In this document: positions 27,121 to 38,839 of the stretch, piece by piece
Layout of the letters: each line of letters opens with the position of its first letter
How positions within the stretch are numbered: the stretch's first letter is position 1
Source of the DNA: Nematostella vectensis
Taxonomy: Eukaryota > Cnidaria > Anthozoa > Actiniaria > Edwardsiidae
Length of the DNA stretch: 64,000 bases
Direction of reading: 5' to 3'
NCBI RefSeq assembly: GCF_932526225.1
Contig: NC_064037.1
Span: forward strand, 14,521,703 to 14,585,702
Notes under the pieces: generated by a model
The model's input: the letters and a program-made list of their open reading frames with translations, nothing else
What the model was told of the DNA's origin: nothing
Database searches by the model: none
Position numbers and translations under genes: made by a program

Positions 27121-27417
27121 ATTTATAGTCTAAGTATCAGATATCGGGCAGAATGGCTATTGTTTTCTGGACATCATTAAAAATGGCGCCTAGTTCTCAT
27201 AAAATTTTCATGACTTCCTAGTTTGAATGTGATTGGTTAAGCTTAATGACTGCTTTAAGATTTGAGCTCCCATAGGTCGTCAAACATTAACGACCTTATG
27301 ACTAGGTGTCTAGCGGCAAGTTTAAAATATGTTGTGCTGATGCAAATGCTAGTGCATCGTTGAAGTTGTAATAACACAATAGAATAAAAAAGAGACAAGT
27401 TCTGTATCAAGCTATCA

Positions 27418-29445
27418 CTAATTCACAGCAAGAAAGTCGAGTATTCTCAGATATACTCCAGAGGGCAGATTTAAGTAAGGTCAAAATCTTCCTCTGTCTT
27501 CCTTACGTCTTCCTCTTAGGGGTAAATATTCCCGTGTCTTCCCTAATTATTCTCCGAATATACTCAAGACTATAAATTTCAACAAGTAATGCCCTAATAT
27601 ACACCGTGGAAGACAAGGTGCATACTAAGTGTCTACCTCATGTCTTTCCCAAATAATCCACGGGTGTAAACTCGTGTTTTACACAAGTCTTCCCCGATGG
27701 TAAGACATGCAGTCGACTCCGCGTCTACTCGAATATTCTACAGTGTAAGATCTGGAATATTCCCCATGTCTTACACGCATATTCGCATGTCTTCATAACC
27801 CCCCTTTGGTAACCCCCCTTCTGTTCGTATTCGCATGTCTGTCTCTGATTGTAAATGTGCTTTCGCGTGTCCGTGTATTAACACACCCCTCTGTAACAGA
27901 CGCGAAATAACAAATATACTATTATAACCGCGCTGATACGAACTTGTTTTAACACAGGTTTTACAATTCTTTCGGACCCTGAAAAACCAAATACCATGGA
28001 CTAGAAATAGCTGTTTAGAGATTATAACAAGCAAAGTGCCAAATGTATATGCCTTTTATTTGAAAGCGATGATATCGATGTACTCAAAATATTTTGATAG
28101 ATCAAAATTGCATGCAAGCGCCGTCGAACTTGAATGTTAGACCACTCTTCTATATGTAAATACTAAAAAGTTTATGTTTTACCAAAACTGGTGCTTTTAA
28201 TGAAATGCCAAATTCGGCAATCTATATTGTTGTAACTGTGGTTTCTGGCTTTTTAGGATTTGATGGATTACAAATATTAGCGCAACAAGTCTTGGTTTGA
28301 ATTTCATAAACAAATTATAAACCATCGAACCTGCGTCACCTTAAAACACAATAAATATGTTCTTTTGATAAAATTCTAATAGAATGGTTCATAAACCACT
28401 GGAAAACTCTTTAGCGTATTCATCACTAATACACCCCAAATTCATTGTTCCCTTTTGTTCTGGCTTGACTACATACTACACTCTAAATATTACAATTTGT
28501 TGCACATGTTTATAAATTTTTATTTTTTTAATAAATCAGTTTGTTATTGAACTTGGTACTGATACTTAGTACTGCCTCACTAAGTGCTGATTTTTTATGT
28601 AACGCGAAATTAGCTATAGAACGTATTTATGTTTTTATCACTGGCTTAGCAACCCATCTACTACTAACTATGTAAGCATGTTATGGGATTTGTTATTCTG
28701 AAGACTGTATTCACTTGTATTTTACATTTCACTGACTTACATGTAACAAAAATTGTTAATAAACTATTTTTAACATGAATATTATGTCCAAAGTTTTACT
28801 GTCTCCAAACGCAAATGATTACCACGTTTGCCCGACGGACACGAGTTTGCGCCAGCGAATTCGACGAAAGACGCGGCGAACACTCGAGTAAGCGCAAATA
28901 ATCACCTATAGGAAAACCTAGGAAATATTTAGATATGCACATATAATCACCTTGTATGTAATGCGGAAGACAATCGCTTACGAAAGCGAATACTAGCGTA
29001 CGGAATATTTAGGTATGCACGGAATATTTAGGTATGCACGTAGAATCTCCTTGTCTGCACTGCGGAAGACACGCGCTTACGCTAGCGAATCTAGCGTAAG
29101 ACGCGGCGAATACTCGAGTAAGCGCAGATAATCACCTATAGGAAAACCTAAGGAATATTTAGGTATGCACATATAATCACCCTGTCTGCACTGCGGAACA
29201 CACGCGCTTACGCTAGCGAATACTAGCGGAAGACACGGCGAATACTTTAGTAAACGCCTAATAATCATAGGTAGGAAGACTTGAGGGCGTTATCGCTCCC
29301 TTCTACCCGTGTAAGACACGGAATATTCTCTCAGGGAAGACGCGCGCAGACAAATGGAATATTCCACGTTTGCCCCGGATATTCCACATGTCTGCGCTAG
29401 GTGCAAACTCGACTTTTTTGGCCGTGATTTTACCCGCGCTATACA
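27418..29445. mobile_element. Non-autonomous DNA element with imperfect inverted ends
   Basis: Left end TTCACAGCAAGAAAGTCGAG and the complement of the right end (AATCACGGCCAAAAAAGTCG then AGT) match at about 18 of 23 positions. The subterminal parts carry many GTCTTCC, GAATATTC and GTGTAAGAC words in opposite orientation. Near the right end (28900-29300) there are three ~130 bp direct repeats with GGAATATTTAGGTATGCAC and CACGCGCTTACGCTAGCGAA. No transposase is seen. Confidence 0.4.
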
Positions 29446-29459
29446 AATCGCATATCTTT

Positions 29460-29985
29460 CAGGGACCGTTTTGGTATAAGTTACGTCGAAGTTCTGCTAT
29501 TTCGGGGGGGGGGGGGGGGGGGGGGGAAAGGCGATCAAGTCGTGTTTTGAATTCGTCAGTTTCTGCTTTCTTATAAACACCGAAGTGTGAATCGGAACAA
29601 AATTATAGCTGTTCGTACCTACTCCACTGAAAACGCACAAAAATAAATACAAAATACTTAGTCTACGCATTCCAGGAATCATTTTGGTATAAGTTATTTT
29701 GGAGATCGTAATGTATTTGGGAAATAAAGGCGAGAGTCGTGTTTTGAATTCGTCTGTTTCTGCTTTCTTGTTAAACACCGAAGTGTGAATCGGAATAAAA
29801 CTATAGCTGATCGTACCTACGCCACTAGAAACGCACAAAAATAAAAACAAAATACTTAGTCTACACATTCCAGGGATCATTTTGGTGTAAGTTACGTCGG
29901 GGTTCGTAATGTATCACCGGGGATATATAGGGGAAATATGCGCGAGAGTCGTGTTTTGAATCCCTGTTATTTTTGCTTTGTTAAA
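29460..29985. repeat. Three tandem ~200 bp units with a poly-G tract
   Basis: Units begin near 29460, 29672 and 29873 with variants of CATTTTGGTATAAGTTACGT; the third is partial. Unit 1 holds a run of about 23 G. The minus strand has an open frame with a repeated hydrophobic start (MIPGMCRLSILFLFLCV), but the units diverge by a frameshift, so coding is doubtful. Confidence 0.65.
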
Positions 29986-30773
29986 TATCTCAAAGCACCT
30001 CATCTTAGAGCACCCTTCAGTCTTCTACGTTCTCTCTTTTACAGAAAAAAAGGTTGTTTTTCCTTCTTTAAAGAATAGAAACAAGACGAAATACATCAAA
30101 ACCCGCCTCATACAAATTATCCTGACAAATACCTAAGACTGATATATCACGTTTTAAATTTAGCGCGGTCTTTGCATGGTTGACTGCCGGATCCCAAGGG
30201 AGTGTAGTCCAGACCTGGGACTCTCTTTGCGCTCGACATTCTGGCTCGCGTGAAAGAGGGTTCAGTATTTATTGCAAGATAAAAATAAGAAATAAAATAA
30301 AAAGGAAGGTGAAACATTTCAACACTATTTTGATTTATAGTTGGCTTAAACTTTTTATTTTGCAATTAATATAACCTGAAAACTTTTAAAAACAGGTGAT
30401 ACCATTGTGAGGTAATGTTACTAAGAATAGTGGTCATATAACTCATGGTCTTTTTATGACTATCATAATAAACAAGTTGTGATGAGAAATCTTTTGAAAG
30501 TCATATAGCCCTAATCTAGAATGATCATTTGAACAACATTGTCAAATAAAAAATAGACGATTTGTTTAAATTAGTGAAACAACTGATTAATACTCAAATG
30601 TCTATTTTTTTCTCAACTTTTAAGCAAACCATAATTATGTAAAAAGCTCCTCCATGACAAAAATACACTAAGAAAAATAGCTTGGCTAACAGGCCAAATT
30701 GCTTTCATACACCCCCTACCACTTCATATGTGTGATTTGATTTATGATTTATTCTATTTCCACCAGTTATACT
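29986..30773. other. Noncoding, no feature identified
   Basis: AT-rich sequence between repeats. Only short frames without recognisable motifs; no RNA gene seen. Confidence 0.4.
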
Positions 30774-31140
30774 GGTGCGGAAGGCACAACAGAGCTAGGC
30801 TCCAATTCAAGTACCCCCTTGAGTGTATTGTTAGTAAGCATTGTAAGCACTGTCACTGGGGGTGGTCACTGCCAGAGGGTTTATTGCGTCCCCAGTGGTT
30901 CTTTTACGTCCCTTCGGTTCAGGTTAATGTAGTGCAGCTTGAAGAGACGGGACCTCCGGTTTAGTGTCCTTATCCGAGAAGACTGGAAACACGGGAGAAT
31001 AACTTCAACTCACTTGTGACACAAATTCGAACCAAGGCAGGAACCCGGAAAAATCCCCAGTTTGAGCCAGGATTCGAACCTTGGCCACAGCGGTGAGAGG
31101 CCGACGCGCTAACACACTCGGCCACCCATTTGATGTGTCA
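30774..31140 (-). mobile_element. tRNA-derived SINE
   Basis: On the minus strand, a tRNA-like head has an A box (TGGCCGAGTG, 31115-31124) and a B box (GGTTCGAATCC, 31070-31080) about 45 nt apart, followed by an unrelated body toward 30774. The spacing and boxes fit RNA polymerase III promotion. The tRNA part is not a foldable intact tRNA. Confidence 0.55.
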
Positions 31141-31539
31141 ATCAAATGTGATCAGAAACCTTGAGACTTGGTCCGTAGACCTTTTTTTTTCTTTGTTTAT
31201 TTTTTTTTTGGTTCAATTTTTTGCCAAAAACCTGGTGATTTTACGTTAAAACCGGGAGACCTGGAGAGTTGACAGGTATGCTACTGACCTGGTTAAAACA
31301 GACTGGGGACTTTTAAAATTCCTGGTGGATTTTTGGCTTCCCCGTTACCTTCTAAGTTTTCAGACTCTCCATGGCAGAGTTTTCCCTCATACAATTTCAC
31401 TCTGACCTGATGGCATGGGAGACCCCCCTCTATATCTAAAAAAAATCTTGGAAATTAACGTCCGGGTTGACGAGCTTGTCGGCAAAATTGCTGGGATAAA
31501 AGCTAGCCTCGAGTTTTCTCAAAAAGATATAAACTAATT

Positions 31540-32041
31540 AAAGCCGTCAAAGCTTGAGACAGCAGAAGACGGTATTGGCCGGGTAAAAAACTCCCTGGAA
31601 TATTTCGAGAACCAGTCCCGCCGAAATAATATCCAGGTTTCAGGAATAGAGGAGTCCGAAGGCGAAACATGGTATGACGCAGAGGTAAAGGTAAAAGAGG
31701 CCATCAAAACCAAATTTGGTTTTGAAAACGTGGAAATAGAACGAGCTCACAGGGTTGAGAGCAGAAAGAAAGCCCGTGGAGACGAGCAGACAAAGCCAAG
31801 GACCATCGTTTGCAAGCTCCGTGATTGGAAACAACGCGAGGCCGTGATACGGGAGGCGAGGAAAGTCAAGCCTGAAGGCCTGTACATAGCGGGAAGACCT
31901 GGCGAGGGCTACTCTGATGAAACGTGAAGGCCAAATCCCCAAGATGAAGGGAGCAAGGAAAGCGGGCAAGTTGGCATATTTTGTCTTGGATCGCTTGGTT
32001 ATAAAAGAAAGGAAGAACGCTGAATCTCCAGCCGGCGAATA
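31540..32041 (+). pseudogene. L1-like LINE ORF1 remnant
   Basis: The frame reads ENQSRRNNIQVSGIEE, then IERAHRV, then RTIVCKLRDWKQREAVIREA: the RNA-binding ORF1p signature of L1-type elements (Transposase_22 family). The frame closes at 31927 and the usual C-terminal part (KMKGARKAGKLAYFVLDRL) continues in another frame to a stop at 32041, so there is one frameshift. No reverse transcriptase follows in this orientation. Upstream 31300-31540 is probably part of the same element. Confidence 0.7.
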
Positions 32042-32229
32042 GTGAGCTAAGTAGCAGCACTTGTAGTTTCATTCCTCTTTGCGAGGTTTTGCCTTTTTGT
32101 CATCTTACAGATGAGGATCTTCAACTAGCGCTCTATGAGCAACAAAATGGTTCAATTAAATTTGATCCGGACAGATTGGCTTGACTAAAATTTAACCCAA
32201 TACTTTCTGAAAGTACCAATCGATTAAGC

Positions 32230-33973
32230 CTAAATGATAATGATCCCGATCCCTTCAACTGCGATTATCTGTGGTTCTTTAGCACTCAATACTGCTTCCA
32301 TCCTGGATTCTGTGGGACCAATCCCCTTGCTAGACAAGACATAGCCCATAAATGTCAGTTCTGAGATCCTGAAAACACACTTCTCCTTATCCAGATTAAA
32401 CCCTTGTTCTCCAGCAGATCAAGAGTCTTCTGTAGCTTTGCATCATGTTCCTCCAAAGTGCGATTATGTCGTCGTGAATATTGAAGGCTCGCAGCTTGAC
32501 AATACTTGCTGCACGATGTGCTGGTAGAGTTCTGGTGCAGACGATATGCCAAATATGAGCCGCTTGTGCTTTAAGAGACCTTCGTGTCAGAAATGTGGTG
32601 ATAATCCTAGACTGCTCATCCGATTCAATCTGATTGAAGCCCCACTTGAAGTCTAGTTTGCTGAATGTAATGTACTCCCATTTGAGTTGTACAGAATAGC
32701 ATCCACAGTGGTTATCGGGTGCCGTTCCCGTACCACAGCCTCATTAGCCATTCTCATGTCAACACATAGTCTTATTTCTCCATGGTCTGGGTATTATAAC
32801 TGGGCTAGCCCAAGATGTAGGCCCTGACACTTCTCAATGATGTCAAGGTTCTTGAGCTCCTCAAGCTTCTGGTTTACCTTGCCTCCTAACCCGAAAGGTA
32901 TGGGTCGTGCTTTCTTCGCAAAAAGTCTTACAGACTAGTCAACATGTATCTTAGCTTGGATTTTTTTTAATTTTCCCACTCCAGTAAAACACTACTTGTA
33001 TTCTTCGAACAGTTCATCCTCTTAAACCGTATTCACTTGCATCCGCAGATTTCCTAGCATTTCACTGGTCTGTCTACTCAGTATAGGTCTTGCCAAGGCG
33101 TTCTGTCAATAACATTGCATTTAGATTCAGAATCCACCAGTACTCCCTCTAGTTCTACGCCTCCCAGCTCCGTATCAATGGCTACGCACCCTTGTTCTTA
33201 TGTGACTGCAAACGCATACTCGTCACTCTCTCCGGTAAGCTGGTGTACGGTTCCTTTCTTTTGCTTAAAGTTCTTGCTATTTTGCTCTTTGCTTTTGCAA
33301 ACTCTGGAAAAATGACCAATTTTGCCGCATTTATTACACATCCAGCATCTGGCTTCACACTCTGGGTCTTTACTCAAGTGTCCTTCCAATGCCACAGCGA
33401 TGGCAGTGTTTGCATTTTCCTTTCTCCTTTTCCTCTCTTCCTCTTAAAGAGTTGACTTTCCCTGCTGTCTTGAAGCTGTTATGCTATAGATTTCGCTTAA
33501 CTTTCTGCAGCTTCCATTGCTCTAGCAAGCTCTTGAGCGCGTTTCAGCGTCAGCGCTTCCCAGGATTAGAGAAATTTCTTCCGTAAGTCGTGTGACTTGC
33601 ACTTGTCGATGAATTGATCTCTTATGTGTTCCGTTTTTTTGTCACCGAAATCACAATTATCCGCAATTTGGGACAGTCTCGTGACAAACTGGTCTACCGT
33701 TTCGCGTTCCTTATGTTTCCTTTGTCTGAAACAATGTCTCTCGTAAGGCACGTTGATTTGCGGGCTAAAGTAGCTGTCGAGTATTCTAATATCACTTGTC
33801 TCCGGTTGGCGCCTTTTCTAATGGGTCGGTTAGCGTTAAAAATATCTCTTGCACGTCTATTCGTGCACAAAGTAGTAACAATGCTTTCTTTTTCGATTCT
33901 TTCGTGATATCTTTTCCCTCCAAATAGTATTAATTGCTGTCGAAGGCCGAAATACTACCAAGCTCAAGGTTCA
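32230..33973 (-). pseudogene. Degenerate Gypsy (Ty3-like) retrotransposon, 5' half
   Basis: On the minus strand, in order: gag (YERHCFRQRKHKERETVDQF near 33750), a CCHC-like zinc knuckle (CNKCGKIGHFSRVC near 33320), a retropepsin region with VDSE in place of the active-site DSG (near 33140), and reverse transcriptase pieces, including FSKLDFKWGFNQIESDE and ELTFMGYVLSSKGIGP near 32330. Several frameshifts and stops separate the parts. RNase H and integrase are missing. The remnant stops exactly where duplicated copy 2 starts. Confidence 0.75.
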
Positions 33974-35313
33974 TCACTCTCGGATTCTCCCCTGCTTTTT
34001 CCTCAGATATTTCTTTAGCCTTTCTCCGGGTTTCTTTATAAAGAATCCCATCACTTTTCGCCAATTATAGCATTTGTAAGCACAACTGTTTATAACATGC
34101 CTCGACCACCTGCTACAACGAACGAACATCCTATAATATACTCCTAACACAGGGAGACCAGTCACAACACAGTAGCCCGGACACTACAGATGCAACGAAT
34201 GGCACCAATCCCTGAGCTTGCTTTTTTGCAAACATTTTCAATATGACTTTCAAAAGATACTTTGTTATCAATTTACACCCCTAAACATTTTTGAGATTCC
34301 ACGCGGCAAATCTCTATGTAAATGGTTGCCAAAGGATCAAATTTGTTATTAATGTTGTAGTTTTTTGGATGAGAGAGCCAATCACAAATATTTTTTTTCA
34401 AATCGGTATTTAAGTTATTTTCCAAACCCATCGAGTCATACGACGATGTATATTATTTGGAAGATCGTTAATATATACAGTGGAACCTCTATACAACGGA
34501 CCTGTATTGAGCGGACACCCTCTATTTAGCGGACAGCATTCAAAGTCCCGATATTTTTTGCCACTTAATTTCAGTAAATCATACCTCCATTAAGCGAACA
34601 CCTCTATAACGCGGACGCGGACACATTTCACGGTCCTACATATCAATCAATCTTGCTTCGAAAACTCTCGTTTACATAATATTACATTGCATACCATATT
34701 TGGTAGTGCGCATCAATCATTGTTTACGTCGAGAATTTTCACATAAACTTGCAGGGATTCATGTTTACTGCGATTTTGTGGGCCGCCATTTTGAAACAGG
34801 CCCAGGCCTTAGCGTTTTTAGAACTTCACAGATATCCCGCGCGCTCACCCCAGGCTCTAAGACCATTTAAAAAAGCGACTTCAAAGTGAATGACATGCAT
34901 TTAAATCAATAGGAATTTGAAACTTACTAACGCATGGTTGCATTTTAAGGCATATTCATTAGTGAACACGGGAACGAAATGCACGGCTATCGTAGAGACA
35001 CTGCAAGGTCGCGCAAAGGCTATAGGGAAAAATAATTTTGAGCAAAGGATCTTGGGAACGCTTTTTCAAGCTGCCTCTGTGACGCTTTTAGCATAGATAA
35101 CAATTCTAATATCACGAAATATTTGGAATAAAGTTTCCATTTTTACATGACATTCGTTAGACTGTTTTCAAAATCTCTGCGAAAATAACCTGTTCTAATT
35201 GGTTTTCTTAATTCATGCGCGTAATGCGTCATCAATTGTAATTAACGCTAATGCGCTGTCAAAACGCCCCGAGGAGTATATAACTTCTTTGACGTGACAA
35301 CTTTAGTTAAGAA

Positions 35314-38300
35314 ATGTCACATCACGGTAAGTAGTACAAACGTTTGTATCCAGGGTATCGAGAAGAAGCTCGAAATTATTCAAAAGTACTCTGTCAATCA
35401 ACTATATATACGATGTTGAAGAAATTACACGCGCGAGCACATGTTCACGTAATGTTTTTTTTTTTTTACAAGAAAAAAAAAGATGGAGCACTATAAAATT
35501 GTATAACGAAAATATGCGGGCGAGAGAAATATCTCTTGAACTCAGTGACTTCGCTTAGCCGGGGCACGTCTCGGCCTAAGAAAAAATTGTCCATGGCGAC
35601 ATATTTATAGTTTGAATTTTTGGTCATGTGGAAATTCGCACGCGCGAAAGTGAAAGTAATCACGACTTAAAGGGAGGGTTTATAATAAAAATACAAAAAG
35701 TGACTTATTCATCATGTTATCTTTTTAGAAGATTTAGCGATTGAAGTTGGAATGGAAACGGTAAGTCTCTTTTGTGGTCTTGTCATTGTTATTCTTATCC
35801 GACGATTCAATGGATCCATATATTGATGACTCTTAAGATCAAATAAAATCATTACAAAAAAATAATATAAATTATTAAAACAGGTTGAAGACATGCAGCT
35901 TATACTTATGGTTCGCGCGGGTAATTTTTTTTAAACAATTCTTTCAAATTGAAACCCGTTTAGTAGCCCCTTCAAAGCGTGCGATCGATCTGATTTTTGG
36001 CGAACATAAGCACCAATGCTTTTATTTTGCAAATCCTGAAATCAAAATTAGTTTTGAAGGTTTGGTATAAAATCTAAAAAAAATGTAGTTGCAAACCGCT
36101 CCATTTTGCGTATATGAGGTCAGTGCTACTTGATGTCTTATATGACAAGCGGACAACAGAATCGGAAGAATAAGTTAAAAATCGACACTCGATTTTTTTT
36201 GATTCGGTGGTCTGACCCGCGCCTGATTTGTCAACTTTGACCGGAAGTTTTGTTTTATTTTACAGACCGAGAAGGGAGTTGTGTGGTAAGTAGAACTGTT
36301 AGTGTACATATATTTTTAGTAACAGCTCTTTACAAGTCGTCTGATTCACCTTAATGGAGCAAAGTATTAGTTTGTCCCTAAACCAAAAATTACTCCTTAG
36401 TTTCAAGCCTTTATTGCGTAACCTTAGTGAAACTTAGAATACATGAGATTACAAAAGGTAGAACATTTTAGTAACGACGTTAAAGTGCATCTGAAGGAAT
36501 AAAACCGATAAAAACGGCTTAATCATAGATATCTAATATCTCCTATGCTAGAAGAATCTTTACTACAAAAAATCCCCGATTTTTTTACAGCCCTTTGAAT
36601 ATACCAGTCTGTATAACACCTTTGTCGCTAATTGACAAACGTATTGCGGGCGCGTAGCGCGAAAATCAAACTTGTCAGCTCGCGCGCAGTCTGCATCTTC
36701 ATTCACGAAAATTAGCGCTTCTCCCTGTGCATCAACAAGCTCTGCCGATTGAAAAAGCAATGCCAGTGACATCGAGACAGGGAAAGCGACTCAACAACAA
36801 TACAGCAAAGTATTTTTGCCATACCAAGACGAGGCATTAGCGGACAAATGTCGAATTATCGAAAAATACAGAAAGCGAAAAGGGAACTGGAGGAGAAGCT
36901 TGTCAGCCGTCTAAATGGTTTGACAACAGTAGAATCTAAAACGGTGTATATACGACCCTGAAATAAAATTAAACGATTTACCTGTTCGCTGTTTTAGTCA
37001 ATCGTCTTTTTCTGACTTGACATGAGTATTTTGTAATGTAAGATTTACTTACAAAAAATGAAAATTTATAAGCAAATCTTATATCGCGAAAAAATGTGGG
37101 TCCTTTAGCTTTTCACCTAGGTTTTGAGGATCGTATATCATTGAAATTATGATTATGGGAAATCGGGGAGTTTTGGTAAAAAAAGATTTTTCCATCATAT
37201 TAGAAATTAGATGTCGATGGATGAACCGTTTTGGAGGATATTGCTTTTATTCCTTCAGATGCACTTTAATATATCATCAGATAAGGTTTCAGCGGGTTCA
37301 CTTGCAGTGCGCTCTTTGGCGGGTGCACAACAAAGGGTGAGGGGTGCTGTCCATCATAGTTAACAAAGGAACTTGTCATTTGGATCAGTGTTCGGTTTTG
37401 AGTTCTCCTTAAAGGAGAAATCTGATTTTGAAATAAGAGATCTAGCTGTTAAAAAGGTCCTTATCCATTGAATCAATCCAATGTTATCAACTAAGTCAAA
37501 GCTTTGTGAAATATGAAAAGAAAAGAAAGAAAAGTTGAACTCCTTTATCTAAGGATTCTTAGCAAGTATTTTTAAGTTGTCTTCAAAGACAATTTTCGGA
37601 CCTTGATAGGAACGAGCCACCGGATGACTTGCCACACGAGGAATGTAAATCGGACGAGAACGAGGGAAAAGAGAACGACAAGTACGATCTAAACCTGAAG
37701 AAGGACGATGACAAGGCAGATCTGAACCTGAAGAAGGACGATGACAAGGCAGATCTGAACCTGAAGAAGGACGATGACAAGGCAGATCTGAACCTGAAGA
37801 AGGACGATGACAAGGCAGATCTGAACCTGAAGAAGGACGATGACAAGGCAGATCTGAACCTGAAGAAGGACGATGACAAGGCAGATCTGAACCTGAAGAA
37901 GGACGATGACAAGGCAGATCTGAACCTGAAGAAGGACGATGGCAAGGCAGATCTGAACCTGAAGAAGGACGATGACAAGGCAGATCTGAACCTGAAGAAG
38001 GACGATGACAAGGCAGATCTGAACCTGAAGAAGGACGATGACAAGGCAGATCTGAACCTGAAGAAGGACGATGACAAGGCAGATCTGAACCTGAAGAAGG
38101 ACGATGACAAGGCAGATCTGAACCTGAAGAAGGACGAGGACAAGGCAGATCTGAACCTGAAGAAGGACGATGACAAGGCAGATCTGAACCTGAAGAAGGA
38201 CGATGACAAGGCAGATCTGAACCTGAAGAAGGACGATGACAAGGCAGATCTGAACCTGAAGAAGGACGATGACAAGGCAGATCTGAACCTGAAGAAGGAC

Positions 38301-38678
38301 GAGGACAAGGCAGATCTGAACCTGAAGAAGGACGATGACAAGGCAAATCTGAACCTGAAGATGTGCGAGGAGGATAAGACCGAAGAAGATAGAGTAGATC
38401 CTCCTGACACCGAAGAAGAGAAGAAGGACGAAGATAAGGAAGATGCTTCTGATGGCGAAGAGGTGAGTTATTTGACAATAGTAGTCCAATAAGCAAACGT
38501 GCAGACAGGTGCTAAGCTAGGAGGGGGGAGGGGGAGGCGAGGGATTAAGGAGGAGGGGTATTCCCTATGACGAGGACACTTATTAATATCTGCAGACCCA
38601 TATTATTTATTATTATCATTCCCCTTAAGGTCAATACTATTAATGCAGTTTGTTGTTATGATGTTGTTGTTGAAGATT

Positions 38679-38737
<59 letters not shown>

Positions 38738-38754
38738 GGTGATGAAGATAAGGA

Positions 38755-38786
<32 letters not shown>

Positions 38787-38805
38787 ATGGTGATGAAGAT
38801 AAGGA

Positions 38806-38839
<34 letters not shown>

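Noticed and set aside
31067..31140. tRNA gene
   Set aside because: A and B boxes are present but the arms do not pair into a cloverleaf and the sequence continues as a SINE body.
33974..34165. 63-residue minus-strand frame with GFFIKKPGERLKKYLRKK
   Set aside because: Present in both duplicated copies next to the Gypsy remnant of only one; no gag motif, so not assigned to the retrotransposon.
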